DNA from: RDXT01 sp033765305 | Lineage (GTDB): Bacteria; Bacteroidota; Bacteroidia; J057 | Reading direction: 5' to 3' | DNA: 64,000 bases | Assembly (NCBI GenBank): GCA_033765305.1 | Contig: JANRID010000062.1 | Coordinates: 1 to 64,000, forward strand | Part shown: piece after piece, positions 1-6,997 of the stretch | Layout: each line of letters starts with the position of its first letter | Numbering within the stretch: position 1 is the stretch's first letter | Made by a program: the position numbers and the translations under genes | Notes under the pieces: model-generated | What the model was told of the DNA's origin: nothing | What the model saw: the letters and a program-made list of their open reading frames with translations, nothing else | The model's database searches: none

Positions 1-156
1 GCCTATGTGACGTTTTTTGTGGGGAAGGGGCAGTTCTGGTACGGCGACCAGCATCCGTTCATGTTCGTGCTCTTCGGGCTGCTGTATGCCATGACGGGGC
101 CGGGGGCCTGGAGTGTGGACGGGCTGCTGTTTGGGGGAAAGACCCCGGGTGCCTGA
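1..156 (+). CDS. DoxX family membrane protein, C-terminal part (cut by window edge)
   Basis: The reading frame is open from the first base and gives 51 residues before a TGA. It contains a hydrophobic segment (FMFVLFGLLYAM) followed by GPGAWSVDGLLFG, the typical C-terminal ending of DoxX-family proteins. DoxX proteins are small four-helix inner-membrane proteins, often linked to redox or thiol stress, but the substrate cannot be told from this tail. The last codons and the stop lie inside a roughly 45-bp repeat (129-173) that recurs at 412-455. The C-terminus may therefore have been altered by that element. The start lies outside the window. Confidence 0.6.
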   Translation, partial: AYVTFFVGKGQFWYGDQHPFMFVLFGLLYAMTGPGAWSVDGLLFGGKTPGA

Positions 157-173
157 CGTCATCCGGGCATATC
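129..173. repeat. Short dispersed repeat, copy A
   Basis: This stretch matches 412-455 over about 45 bp with a few substitutions and a one-base gap. The shared core is GGGGGAAA, then CCGGG, CCTGACGT, ATCCGGG and ATATC. It supplies the stop codon of the DoxX gene on the plus strand. Read on the minus strand it encodes a short D-M-P-G-stop ending, like the V-D-I-P-G-stop ending of the PIN gene in copy B. It may be a small repetitive element or the scar of a duplicated toxin-gene 3' end. Confidence 0.6.
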
Positions 174-255
174 TGCGCAGCGATGTTTTCCGGGCAGTGC
201 GGCACCCGGCGGACCAGGCCGGCGCCTAAGCCCCGTCTCTCCATTGCCGCTGCCT

Positions 256-438
256 ATGAAATTCGCCGACGTCAAAAACGACATCGCCTTCCGCAAGATT
301 CTCGGCAATGAAAACCGGAAGGAATCCCTCATCTCCTTCCTCAACGCGGTGCTCGATTTCCCGCAGGAACAGCGCATCGCGCAGGTCGCGATCCTCAACC
401 CCTACCAGCTCGTTCGGGGGAAAAAACCGGGCACCTGA
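256..438 (+). pseudogene. Truncated Rpn/PDDEXK-family nuclease-transposase, N-terminal fragment
   Basis: The 60-residue product begins MKFADVKNDIAFRKI and continues through NENRKESLISFLNAVLDF to ILNPYQL. This is the conserved N-terminus of Rpn-like recombination-promoting nucleases (PD-(D/E)XK family transposase-like proteins). Full-length members are usually 250-300 residues and carry the catalytic D and E-x-K further on, all of which is missing here. The frame runs into the repeat at 412-455, which supplies the stop. I start at the ATG at 256 because the family begins with M-K/R-F-A-D; a TTG lies 12 bases upstream. It is a broken gene, probably cut by the event that placed the repeat and the PIN gene next to it. 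Confidence 0.75.
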
Positions 439-455
439 CGTTATCCGGGTATATC
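412..455. repeat. Short dispersed repeat, copy B
   Basis: This is the second copy of the element at 129-173. It supplies the stop codon of the truncated Rpn gene on the plus strand. On the minus strand it supplies the last codons and stop of the PIN toxin gene. The Rpn homology ends exactly where the repeat begins, so this is a recombination junction. Confidence 0.6.
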
Positions 456-839
456 CACGAGTGCCAAATGGTGAATCCGTTCAAAATGCTTCCGGTTGGC
501 AGTTGCGAGCCGTAGGCGGTTTGACAATGCGGTTGCAGCAATGAATATATCGGGGATCTCAATTAGTTTATTGCTGGATTTCAAGTCTTTATATATCTGA
601 ACAGCAGCTTCATTCGCCTGTATGTCGAATGGAAGAATGGTCATCCAGGCAAACAAATCGTCCCAGAATGACCGTTGGTTCTCTGTGCTGCCTGCATATA
701 TTTCATACAGCGTAATAACCAGAACTGCAAAACCCGAATACAAGCTGGATAGCTGCGTCAATGCGGCAGATTCTTTTTGCTTGCTCCGGAAAAAGCCGAT
801 TAAAATCGAGGTGTCCAGGCAAATTATTTCCTCCGCCAT
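441..839 (-). CDS. vapC: PIN-domain ribonuclease toxin (VapC-like)
   Basis: The 132-residue protein has the usual size and acidic pattern of VapC toxins. D9 lies in the first strand (CLDTSILIG), E46 in ITLYEIYAG and D97 in EIPDIFIAA, and the ATANRKHF stretch near the end matches the last conserved block. PIN domains cleave RNA with Mg2+ or Mn2+ held by these acids. The gene overlaps the upstream antitoxin by 16 bases, as expected for a toxin-antitoxin operon with antitoxin first. Its last codons and stop lie inside the repeat at 412-455. The RNA target is not predictable. Confidence 0.85.
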   Translation of the reverse strand: MAEEIICLDTSILIGFFRSKQKESAALTQLSSLYSGFAVLVITLYEIYAGSTENQRSFWDDLFAWMTILPFDIQANEAAVQIYKDLKSSNKLIEIPDIFIAATALSNRLRLATANRKHFERIHHLALVDIPG

Positions 840-1060
840 TTGCTCATATGTTTTCTTTGTCTGACAACTGCCTCATACTGGTCGTCCGACATGACCGGAC
901 CTGCCCTCAACAGATCCTGAAAGGATCTGGCAGGAGCGGGCTTGGATTCCGTCATGATCATTTTATGGGTATCAGCCAGCAACTGAGCTTTCTGACTAGC
1001 AGGCAGTTGCCTGACTATATCGAGCAGCTGCGGATAATCGATCGAAACCTTTACTTCCAT
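824..1060 (-). CDS. Putative antitoxin partner of the PIN toxin
   Basis: This is a small 78-residue protein directly upstream of, and overlapping, the PIN toxin gene. It starts MEVKVSIDYPQLLDIVRQLP and has a basic tail (KWRRK), matching no DNA-binding fold clearly. The sequence ASQKAQLLADTHKMI suggests a helical region, like the short antitoxins found beside PIN genes in Bacteroidota and cyanobacteria. The role comes from position, size and overlap. I use the ATG at 1060 rather than one 54 bases upstream because the upstream residues do not look conserved. It probably autorepresses the operon, as most antitoxins do. Confidence 0.7.
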   Translation of the reverse strand: MEVKVSIDYPQLLDIVRQLPASQKAQLLADTHKMIMTESKPAPARSFQDLLRAGPVMSDDQYEAVVRQRKHMSKWRRK

Positions 1061-1153
1061 GTTGTCTATGCTGCTGTGTACGTCTAATATACGAAGAATT
1101 CTCCATCCGGCCAAGTCCGCAGTGCCTGCAGCAGCACCATCCGGATTGCCGGA

Positions 1154-2068
1154 TTATGCCTGCACCAGCATCGCTGCACCGAAGACCCCGGCGCTGTCTC
1201 CAAGCCGGGGCGACAGGATCTGCGTTTCCATGCGGGGATTGAAGACATACCGGGCGGTTTCGCGCACGCCTTCGGTGTAGAGCAGGCCGATATTGCCTAC
1301 CCCGCCGCCGACGATGACGGCTGCCGGGTCCAGCAGGTTGATCACCGGCCCCAGGGCTTTGCCGAAGTTTTGCACCAGCCGCTCCATAGTGGCAGCGGCA
1401 TCCGCATCCTGTCCGGCCCGAAAGCGCTGATAAATCTCCGCCAGCGGGCGCCGCAGGCCGCTGCGGGCCGCGTACCATCCTTCCAGGGCAGGGCCTGACA
1501 GCACCGTCTCCACGCAGCCGGTCCGGCCGCAGTAGCACGGGCCGCCCGACTCGTCGAGGAAATTATGCCCCCACTCTCCGGCGATGCTGTGGCGGCCGTT
1601 GAGTACCCGGCCACCGGTCACGATGCCCCCTCCGACGCCGGTGCCGAGGATGATGCCGAATATCGACTCGCCCTGCACCTCCCGCCCGGCGCCCAGGCGC
1701 GCCTCGGCCAGCGCGAAGCAGTTGGCGTCGTTCATCAGCGTGACCGGAACGCCGAGACGCGCCTCCAGATCCCGGCTCAGGGGCTGCCCGATGAGGCAGG
1801 TCGTGTTGCTGTTCTTGAGGGTGCCGCTGTCCGGGTCCAGCGCGCCCGGTGTGCCCACGCCCAGCGCCGCCGGGCGCAGGCCCGTTTCCTCCGCCATCCG
1901 GCTGATCAGCAGCCCGATGCGGTCCAGGATATGCGCATAGCCCCGGTCGCGTTCGGTAGGAATGCGGATCCGGCTCAGGGGCCGCCCCTCCGGACCGAGC
2001 ACCACTCCTTCCAGTTTGGTGCCGCCCAGGTCAATGCCCCAGCAGGGCGCAGAAGGTTGCAGGTGCAT
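1154..2068 (-). CDS. ROK-family sugar kinase (glucokinase/fructokinase/NagK-like)
   Basis: The 304-residue product has the full ROK layout. The phosphate-1 motif DLGGTK is at about 13-18, the catalytic aspartate is in NDAN (D114), and GTGVGGG is at about 142-148. The ROK zinc site is formed by H168 and Cys178, Cys180 and Cys185 (GPCYCGRTGC). The E-W-G-H pattern resembles the Mak/NagK branch, so it probably phosphorylates a hexose such as fructose, glucose or N-acetylglucosamine with ATP in the cytoplasm. No DNA-binding domain is present, so it is a kinase and not a NagC-type repressor. The start at 2068 places the ATP site 13 residues in. It follows the Uma2 gene by 28 bp and may share its transcript. 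Confidence 0.9.
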   Translation of the reverse strand: MHLQPSAPCWGIDLGGTKLEGVVLGPEGRPLSRIRIPTERDRGYAHILDRIGLLISRMAEETGLRPAALGVGTPGALDPDSGTLKNSNTTCLIGQPLSRDLEARLGVPVTLMNDANCFALAEARLGAGREVQGESIFGIILGTGVGGGIVTGGRVLNGRHSIAGEWGHNFLDESGGPCYCGRTGCVETVLSGPALEGWYAARSGLRRPLAEIYQRFRAGQDADAAATMERLVQNFGKALGPVINLLDPAAVIVGGGVGNIGLLYTEGVRETARYVFNPRMETQILSPRLGDSAGVFGAAMLVQA

Positions 2069-2096
2069 ACCGGCAGGCTGACATGCGGATGCTTCT

Positions 2097-2816
2097 TCAG
2101 GATTCAAGCTCGCGCAGGCGTGCGCGCAGGCGCTCCAGCTCGGCATGGGCTTCGTCCGCGCGCTGCTTTTCGGCTTCCGCCTTGCGCTGTTCCGCTTCCG
2201 CGCGCTGCTTCTCGGCATCCAGCTGCGATTTGAGCGACTCGAATGTCCGGAAGCGGCTGCCGCTGCGGTCTTCGACCACGATGCGGTCCCCCTCGTAGCT
2301 GAACCGCACCCCCAGCCTCGGGCTCGTCCATGCCTCCCGGCCGGTCTCCTGCGCCTTCAGGGAGTTTCCCTCCCGCACCCAGCTCGCAAAATGCTCCGCA
2401 TCCCCAGGATGGCGGCCCGGATCGATCACGATCAGCTCCTCCACCCCGTACAGCTCGTAGGCCTGCAGCTTGCGCATCATCTCCACCTGCGAGTTGGAGG
2501 GCGAGAGCACCTCGAACACCACCTGCGGGTTCAGGCCCTCCTCCCGCCACGGCATCCACGAAGGACGGTCCCCGTCCGGGCGCCCGAACACCACCATCAC
2601 ATCCGGCGCAAAAGAGACCGAGATCTTCCCCTCCTCCGGGTACCACAGCAGATCCGCTGCGATGAAGACCTCCGCAGGATCAAAGCAGCTCCGCAGGTTG
2701 TTGTACAGCGTGATGATCCACCGCGCCTGCCAGGTGTTGTCTGCCATAGGCTTGCCGTCTGATTCCGGATAGACGATCAGATCTGCCCAGGGGCCTGTAT
2801 GTGGCATCGTATGCAT
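2097..2816 (-). CDS. Uma2-family (DUF820) putative restriction-like nuclease with C-terminal coiled coil
   Basis: The 239-residue protein carries the Uma2 core. D72 lies in APDVMVVFG, E102 in VFEVLSPSN and K116 in RKLQAYELYGV, and VIDP follows. These residues match the PD-(D/E)XK nuclease active site described for the family. Residues from about 195 to the end are a heptad-like stretch rich in Ala, Glu, Lys and Arg, predicting a coiled coil that could dimerise it. Uma2 genes are very abundant in some lineages and their biological role is poorly known. An alternative ATG lies at 2807. With the Rpn fragment and the VapBC-like pair it gives this edge an accessory, mobile character. Confidence 0.85.
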   Translation of the reverse strand: MHTMPHTGPWADLIVYPESDGKPMADNTWQARWIITLYNNLRSCFDPAEVFIAADLLWYPEEGKISVSFAPDVMVVFGRPDGDRPSWMPWREEGLNPQVVFEVLSPSNSQVEMMRKLQAYELYGVEELIVIDPGRHPGDAEHFASWVREGNSLKAQETGREAWTSPRLGVRFSYEGDRIVVEDRSGSRFRTFESLKSQLDAEKQRAEAEQRKAEAEKQRADEAHAELERLRARLRELES

Positions 2817-2878
2817 TGCGACCGTGTTTTCCTCCGGTCAAGATACGGAATTTTTCCCGATCCGGCTATGCCGGATGC

Positions 2879-2906
2879 AAAAAACGGCGCTCCCGGAGGA
2901 GCGCCG
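2879..2906 (-). terminator. Rho-independent terminator of the wlbA-like gene
   Basis: A perfect 9-bp stem (CGGCGCTCC / GGAGCGCCG, 2885-2893 and 2898-2906) with a 4-base loop is followed on the minus strand by a run of six T. It lies 34 bp behind the stop of the oxidoreductase gene and marks the left end of the exopolysaccharide locus. Confidence 0.85.
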
Positions 2907-2939
2907 CGTGCGTATCGATTGCCTGATGAATGAACCGTG

Positions 2940-3905
2940 TCAGCCGATGCTTTCCAGCACCCGCCCGCGGAGATAGGGATGGACCATCTCGCCGGGCTTC
3001 ACGATCTGGCTGGTCCGGATGCCGTACACCAGCTCGATGGAGGGCCGGGCATCTTCCATGCCGAAGCCGCGGCCGGCGAGGGTCTCCTCGTACATGCGCG
3101 TGTGCAGGTCGGTAAAGCCTTCGGAAAATTCGATCTCGCGCCCGTCCACTGTGATGGAGCGGTAGGTGGGCTTGCCGGCCGCCTTGGTCGCCTCCGGCAG
3201 GTCATTGCGGTCGATGGAGAGGAACCACTTCACATTGGCGCGCTTCAGCTCGATGAAGCCGCCGGCCTTGGTGGGCTCGTAGATATGGGTTTCGGAGCGT
3301 TCCACGCCGCCGAAGAGCCAGATCAGGAGATCATAGAAATGGATGCCGATGTTGGTGGCGATCCCGCCGGATTTGTCTTCGTCGCCCTTCCAGGAGAAGA
3401 GGTACCAGGTGCCGCGGGAGGTCATGTAGGTCAGCTCCACATCGTATTTGGTATCCCGCGCATCGGCGTCGATCTGCTGCTTGAGGGCGATCAGGGCAGG
3501 ATGCACGCGCAGCTGGAGGATGGTATAGACCTTTCCGGGCGATTCGGCTTCCATTTCCTGCAGAGCGTCGAGCTGCCAGGGATTTGCCACCAGCGGCTTT
3601 TCGCAGAGGGCATTGGCACCGAGGCGCAGGGCCAGGCGGATATGCGCATCGTGCAGGTAGTTGGGGGAGCAGATGGTCAGAAAATCGATCCCGTCGCGGC
3701 TGGGATCGCGCTTCAGGCGTTCGAGGTGGCGGTCGAAGCGCTCGAACTCCGAAAAATACGAGGCATCGGGAAAGTACCGGTCCATGATCCCCACCGAATC
3801 GTGCGGATCCAGCGCGGCGATCACCTTGTTGCCGGTGTCGTAGATAGCCTGCAGGTGGCGGGGGGCAATGTAGCCGGCCACGCCGGTAATACCGAATAGT
3901 TTCAT
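2940..3905 (-). CDS. wlbA: Gfo/Idh/MocA oxidoreductase, WlbA/WbpB-like UDP-GlcNAc(A) 3-dehydrogenase
   Basis: The 321-residue protein opens with GITGVAGYIAPRHLQAI, the variant dinucleotide-binding motif of the WlbA/WbpB group. It continues with CSPNYLHDAHIR and the catalytic CEKPL (Lys103). WlbA oxidises the 3-hydroxyl of UDP-N-acetylglucosaminuronate, the first step towards diacetamido-uronic acids such as ManNAc3NAcA. It is the last gene of the left arm and is followed by a terminator. The other pathway enzymes (6-dehydrogenase, PLP aminotransferase, acetyltransferase) are not in this window, although a 2-epimerase-type gene lies at 5846-6988. The family match is clear, but the exact sugar is inferred. 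Confidence 0.85.
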   Translation of the reverse strand: MKLFGITGVAGYIAPRHLQAIYDTGNKVIAALDPHDSVGIMDRYFPDASYFSEFERFDRHLERLKRDPSRDGIDFLTICSPNYLHDAHIRLALRLGANALCEKPLVANPWQLDALQEMEAESPGKVYTILQLRVHPALIALKQQIDADARDTKYDVELTYMTSRGTWYLFSWKGDEDKSGGIATNIGIHFYDLLIWLFGGVERSETHIYEPTKAGGFIELKRANVKWFLSIDRNDLPEATKAAGKPTYRSITVDGREIEFSEGFTDLHTRMYEETLAGRGFGMEDARPSIELVYGIRTSQIVKPGEMVHPYLRGRVLESIG

Positions 3906-3963
3906 GGAACCCTTGCGTTTAATATCCTGAGTCGGTAGAGGGGGAGGGAAAGTTTACACAAGA

Positions 3964-3994
3964 CAAAATATTTCATTCTGCCATTCAAAATCAA
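3964..3994 (-). promoter_or_regulatory. Possible promoter of the wlbA-like gene
   Basis: On the minus strand a TTG (3992-3994) precedes TATTTTG (3964-3970) by 21 bases. This resembles the Bacteroidota TTG / TAnnTTTG pair with one spacer base missing. It lies in an AT-rich gap behind a terminator-like hairpin, where a new promoter would be expected. Confidence 0.35.
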
Positions 3995-4020
3995 GCCGAA
4001 ACCGGTAAATCTATTTCGGC
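3991..4020 (-). terminator. Probable terminator behind the SMR transporter pair
   Basis: An inverted repeat GCCGAAA (3995-4001) / TTTCGGC (4014-4020) with a 12-base loop is followed on the minus strand by TTGATTTTG. It lies just past the stop of the SMR-like gene at 4023. The loop is long, so strength is uncertain. Confidence 0.4.
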
Positions 4021-4022
4021 AT

Positions 4023-4376
4023 TCAGCTGAATGCGATCATGATCACGCCCAGGCAGATGACACCGATCCCGATCATGCGGTAGCGGCTGATGTTTTCCTT
4101 GAAAAAATACGAGGCGCCCAGCGGGATGAGGATGTAGTTGAGGCTGAGAAACGGGAAGGCATAGCTCAGCTCCAGGCGCGAGATGGCGATGAGCCAGAAC
4201 CCCGCCGCCACACCGTTGAGGGCCAGGCCGCCGAAGACCCAGGGCTCGAAGAGCATCTTCAGCATGCCGCCTGCGGCGGCGCCTTTGCGCTCGCGCACCA
4301 CCACGCCCTGCTTCAGCATCAGCTGCGATACTGCCACCAGGACAATGCTTGTAACCAGAAATACCAGCGAGATCAT
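4023..4376 (-). CDS. EamA/SMR-like four-helix transporter subunit (ArnE/ArnF-like)
   Basis: The 117-residue protein is almost wholly hydrophobic with four predicted membrane helices. An N-terminal SQLMLKQG motif and a YAFPFLSLNYILIPLGA helix are typical of ArnE/ArnF and other small-multidrug-resistance-type proteins. Its start codon overlaps the stop of the next small transporter gene (4-base overlap). The two unequal subunits suggest a heterodimer, as in ArnE-ArnF, which flips undecaprenyl-phosphate-aminoarabinose. In this cluster, with a GT2 and a GT39 enzyme close by, the likely substrate is a polyprenyl-phosphate sugar, but that is inference. Confidence 0.75.
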   Translation of the reverse strand: MISLVFLVTSIVLVAVSQLMLKQGVVVRERKGAAAGGMLKMLFEPWVFGGLALNGVAAGFWLIAISRLELSYAFPFLSLNYILIPLGASYFFKENISRYRMIGIGVICLGVIMIAFS

Positions 4377-4789
4377 TTTTTCCAGTGGTCCATTGAGATG
4401 ATCAGGACGCCGCCCGTGATGACGGCCAGCCCCAGCACACGCAGCCAGGAAATCGATTCATCGAAGATCAGCCAGGCGCCGATGAATACCAGCAGGTACT
4501 GCACCGTCGCCACGGGATAGGCGAAGCTGAGCTCCAGCTTGGTCAGGGTCAGCAGCCAAAGCACGGTGCCGGAGGCATAGAGCGCCAGCCCGCCGATGAC
4601 CATCGGATTGATCATGGAGATCAGGTAGGCCAGGGCGTCGCCGCCTTCGCCGAATTTGCCCAGGCGGGCCATGGCCGCCTTCAGCACAAACTGTGCTGCC
4701 ACGCTTACCACCAGATTGGCTGCCAGGAAGAGCAGCCCGGTGAGGAATCGCTTGCGGCTTTGGGCCGCGTCCGGAGGAGCCGTTACCAT
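4373..4789 (-). CDS. EamA/SMR-like four-helix transporter subunit, partner of the 4023-4376 gene
   Basis: The 138-residue protein has a short polar N-terminus and then four predicted helices. NLVVSVAAQFVLKAAM and LELSFAYPVATVQYLLVF follow the same plan as its neighbour. The repeated LELS-AYP signature in both proteins shows they are paralogues. Paired small-multidrug-resistance-type genes usually form antiparallel heterodimers. It is translated just before its partner and starts 5 bp after the sulfotransferase stop, so these genes are cotranscribed. The direction of transport and the substrate are not visible in the sequence. Confidence 0.75.
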   Translation of the reverse strand: MVTAPPDAAQSRKRFLTGLLFLAANLVVSVAAQFVLKAAMARLGKFGEGGDALAYLISMINPMVIGGLALYASGTVLWLLTLTKLELSFAYPVATVQYLLVFIGAWLIFDESISWLRVLGLAVITGGVLIISMDHWKK

Positions 4790-4794
4790 GCGCG

Positions 4795-5811
4795 TCAGGC
4801 TGTCTGTCCGTACAACTCGTTCACCCGCAGCAGGATGCGCTCAAACTCCGCATCGCTCAGGCGCTTGCGGTTCGTATTCTCGAAGGGCTTGAGGTCGCTC
4901 AGCTGCGCGGCGGGCAGCTCCGCACCCCAGATCCGCCGGGAAAGCTCCTGCACCACCCCGGCCGGGTTCTGGCAGAAGGATTCGTACGACACCCGGATGT
5001 ACTGCGCGTCCGGCACGGCGCTGCGCGCCTCGTCCAGTTCGGCCTCCACGGCATGCACCTGGCGGCAGATATCGTCCACATAGCTCAGCGGATCGGTACC
5101 GGGATCGGAATCCGTGCTGGCCAGGCCCCAGGCAATATACTTGCTGCCCTGTACAGCCTCCCGCGACTGGATCAGCGACTGGATCACATACACCGGGTCG
5201 CGGCGGATCTCCACGAACACGATGCGCGGGAACGCCTCATAAAACAGCTGCACACAGAGGGAGTTGCGGTTGTTTTTGTTCAGAAAAGGCTTCCCGAATG
5301 CCTCGTGCCAGGCGTGGAAAAACTGCTGCATGTCCCGTACCTGCTCCGGCGCGATCTGCGCCGGCACGGCATTGCGGTCCTCGCCCAGCCAGCGGTTCCA
5401 GATATGGAATCCGTCGTTGGGGCCGCTGAAGCCGGAGACGCTGCCATAGTAGTTCTGGAAGGTTTTTTTGCCCCGGCGCAGGAAGCGGCTGAAGAGCTTG
5501 CCGGCCGTAATGGGCGAGCGGGGAAACGGCGCACTGAGGTTGTTGAAGTAGCTGACCGGCAGGTACTGGGCCAGGGTCTGGTAAAACAGCGTGGTGCCGC
5601 TGCGGGATCCGCCCAGGATCAGGATCAGGGGCAGATCCGAGGGCTTGGCCCGGCGGATGCGGCGGCGCTCGGCGCCTTGCAGCAGCCAGTCGAGCGGCTT
5701 GAGCGCCACGCCCAGCCCCTCCCGGAGGATGGTGAAATAGGCTGCCCGGTTGCCCGATGCGAGCATACGCTTGAGCAGGCCTACGGGATCTTTGAAATTG
5801 GAATAGCTCAC
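4795..5811 (-). CDS. Sulfotransferase-family protein 1
   Basis: The 338-residue protein has the PAPS-binding 5' phosphosulfate loop at about 67-75 (GGSRSGTTL). The 3' phosphate-binding region is at about 204-217 (RDPVYVIQSLIQSR). These are the two diagnostic sites of PAPS-dependent sulfotransferases. No signal peptide or membrane helix is evident, so it should act in the cytoplasm on lipid-linked or nucleotide sugars. Its position between the SMR pair and the 2-epimerase gene ties it to polysaccharide modification. A second, only distantly similar sulfotransferase is in the right arm at 21084. PAPS synthesis genes are not in this window. Some family members act on other substrates, so sulfation of the polymer is inferred. 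Confidence 0.8.
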   Translation of the reverse strand: MSYSNFKDPVGLLKRMLASGNRAAYFTILREGLGVALKPLDWLLQGAERRRIRRAKPSDLPLILILGGSRSGTTLFYQTLAQYLPVSYFNNLSAPFPRSPITAGKLFSRFLRRGKKTFQNYYGSVSGFSGPNDGFHIWNRWLGEDRNAVPAQIAPEQVRDMQQFFHAWHEAFGKPFLNKNNRNSLCVQLFYEAFPRIVFVEIRRDPVYVIQSLIQSREAVQGSKYIAWGLASTDSDPGTDPLSYVDDICRQVHAVEAELDEARSAVPDAQYIRVSYESFCQNPAGVVQELSRRIWGAELPAAQLSDLKPFENTNRKRLSDAEFERILLRVNELYGQTA

Positions 5812-5845
5812 CGGATGATCAATTGAGGGGATGAGGAAGAAGCCG

Positions 5846-6988
5846 TCAGAGCTGGGGCGCTGCGGCGGGGCTGCGCTGGAGCACGCTGTGAAGGATGATG
5901 TCCGCCGCGTCTCCGTGGCCGAAGTACGGCCCGGTCTGGGCGCTGAAATCTGCCGGGCCTTCGGCCAGGCGCGCCTCCCAATGGTGCACGGCCTCCAGAA
6001 TGCGCTCCGGATCGGCGCTGGTGATCACATTGGCGCCTACCTGCACGGTCTCGACCCATTCGGTCTCGTCGCGCAGCGTGATGCAGGGGCAGTTGAGGAA
6101 CATGGCCTCCTTCTGCAGGCCGCCCGAATCGGTGAAGGCCAGCCGGGCCGAAGCCGTGAGGCGCAGCATGTCCAGATAGCCCAGCGGCGCGATCAGGTGC
6201 AGGCGCTCGTGCGGCGCCCAGTCCGGCAGGATCTGCGGCAGCAGGTGCTTCGTGCGCGGGTGAATGGGGAATACGATGGGATACAGCGACTCCGCCACGT
6301 GGTTGAAGGTGTCGAGCAGATGGGCGAGGCGCTGCGGATCGTTGGTATTTTCGGCGCGGTGCACCGTAGCCACAGCGTAGCTGCCAGGCGTCAGGCCCAG
6401 GCGCTCCAGCACATCGGATTTGCGCTCGGCCAGGGTGCGGTTGTGCAGCACGGTGTCGTACATGATATCGCCCGTGAGCACGGTCTTGCCGGCCAGGCCC
6501 TCGCGGGTGAGGTTGTCCACGGCCGTCGGCGTGGGCGCCAGCAGCAGGTCGGACAGGTGGTCGGAAGCGATGCGGTTGATCTCTTCCGGCATCCGGCGGT
6601 TGAAGCTGCGCAGCCCGGCCTCGATGTGGGCGATGGGAATGTGCAGCTTGGCCGCGGCGACTGCCGCTGCGAGCGTGGAATTGGTGTCGCCGAAGATGAT
6701 CACCCAGTCCGGCTGCCAGCTGATGAGCAGATCCTCGATGCCTTCGAGCATCCGGGCTGTCTGCACGCCGTGGCGCCCCGATCCTACCCCCAGGTTGTAC
6801 TCCGCGTGCGGAATCTCCAGCTCTTCGAAGAAGATGTCGGACATATCCTTGTCGTAGTGCTGGCCCGTGTGCACGGTCACGTGCTCGATCTGCGCCGCGC
6901 CGGAGGCATTCACCCGGTCGATGGCCTTGAGAAGGGGAGCAAGCTTGACAAACTGCGGGCGCGCGCCCACGACACTCATGAGTTTCAT
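5846..6988 (-). CDS. wecB: Non-hydrolysing UDP-N-acetylglucosamine 2-epimerase family protein (WecB/WbpI-like)
   Basis: The 380-residue protein matches the WecB family in length and motifs. GARPQF is near the N-terminus, followed by GDTNST, HIEAGLRS, PEEINR, HRAEN, TDSGGLQKEA and RDETEW. These form the UDP-sugar site and the acidic residues that carry out 2-epimerisation through 2-acetamidoglucal. It may make UDP-ManNAc. Because a WlbA-like gene shares the operon, it could instead be the WbpI-type epimerase acting on a diacetamido-uronic acid. Sequence motifs alone do not separate these. It lies 9 bp downstream of the GT39 gene. Confidence 0.9.
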   Translation of the reverse strand: MKLMSVVGARPQFVKLAPLLKAIDRVNASGAAQIEHVTVHTGQHYDKDMSDIFFEELEIPHAEYNLGVGSGRHGVQTARMLEGIEDLLISWQPDWVIIFGDTNSTLAAAVAAAKLHIPIAHIEAGLRSFNRRMPEEINRIASDHLSDLLLAPTPTAVDNLTREGLAGKTVLTGDIMYDTVLHNRTLAERKSDVLERLGLTPGSYAVATVHRAENTNDPQRLAHLLDTFNHVAESLYPIVFPIHPRTKHLLPQILPDWAPHERLHLIAPLGYLDMLRLTASARLAFTDSGGLQKEAMFLNCPCITLRDETEWVETVQVGANVITSADPERILEAVHHWEARLAEGPADFSAQTGPYFGHGDAADIILHSVLQRSPAAAPQL

Positions 6989-6997
6989 AACAATCGC

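Noticed and set aside
159..398. Minus-strand frame ending in the repeat copy A
   Set aside because: It is antisense to the Rpn fragment. Its end only resembles the PIN gene end through the shared repeat, so it is not a second toxin gene.
2069..2218. Longer N-terminus for the ROK kinase
   Set aside because: The extra 50 residues are Ser/Ala/Arg-rich, overlap the Uma2 gene end and do not match the family.
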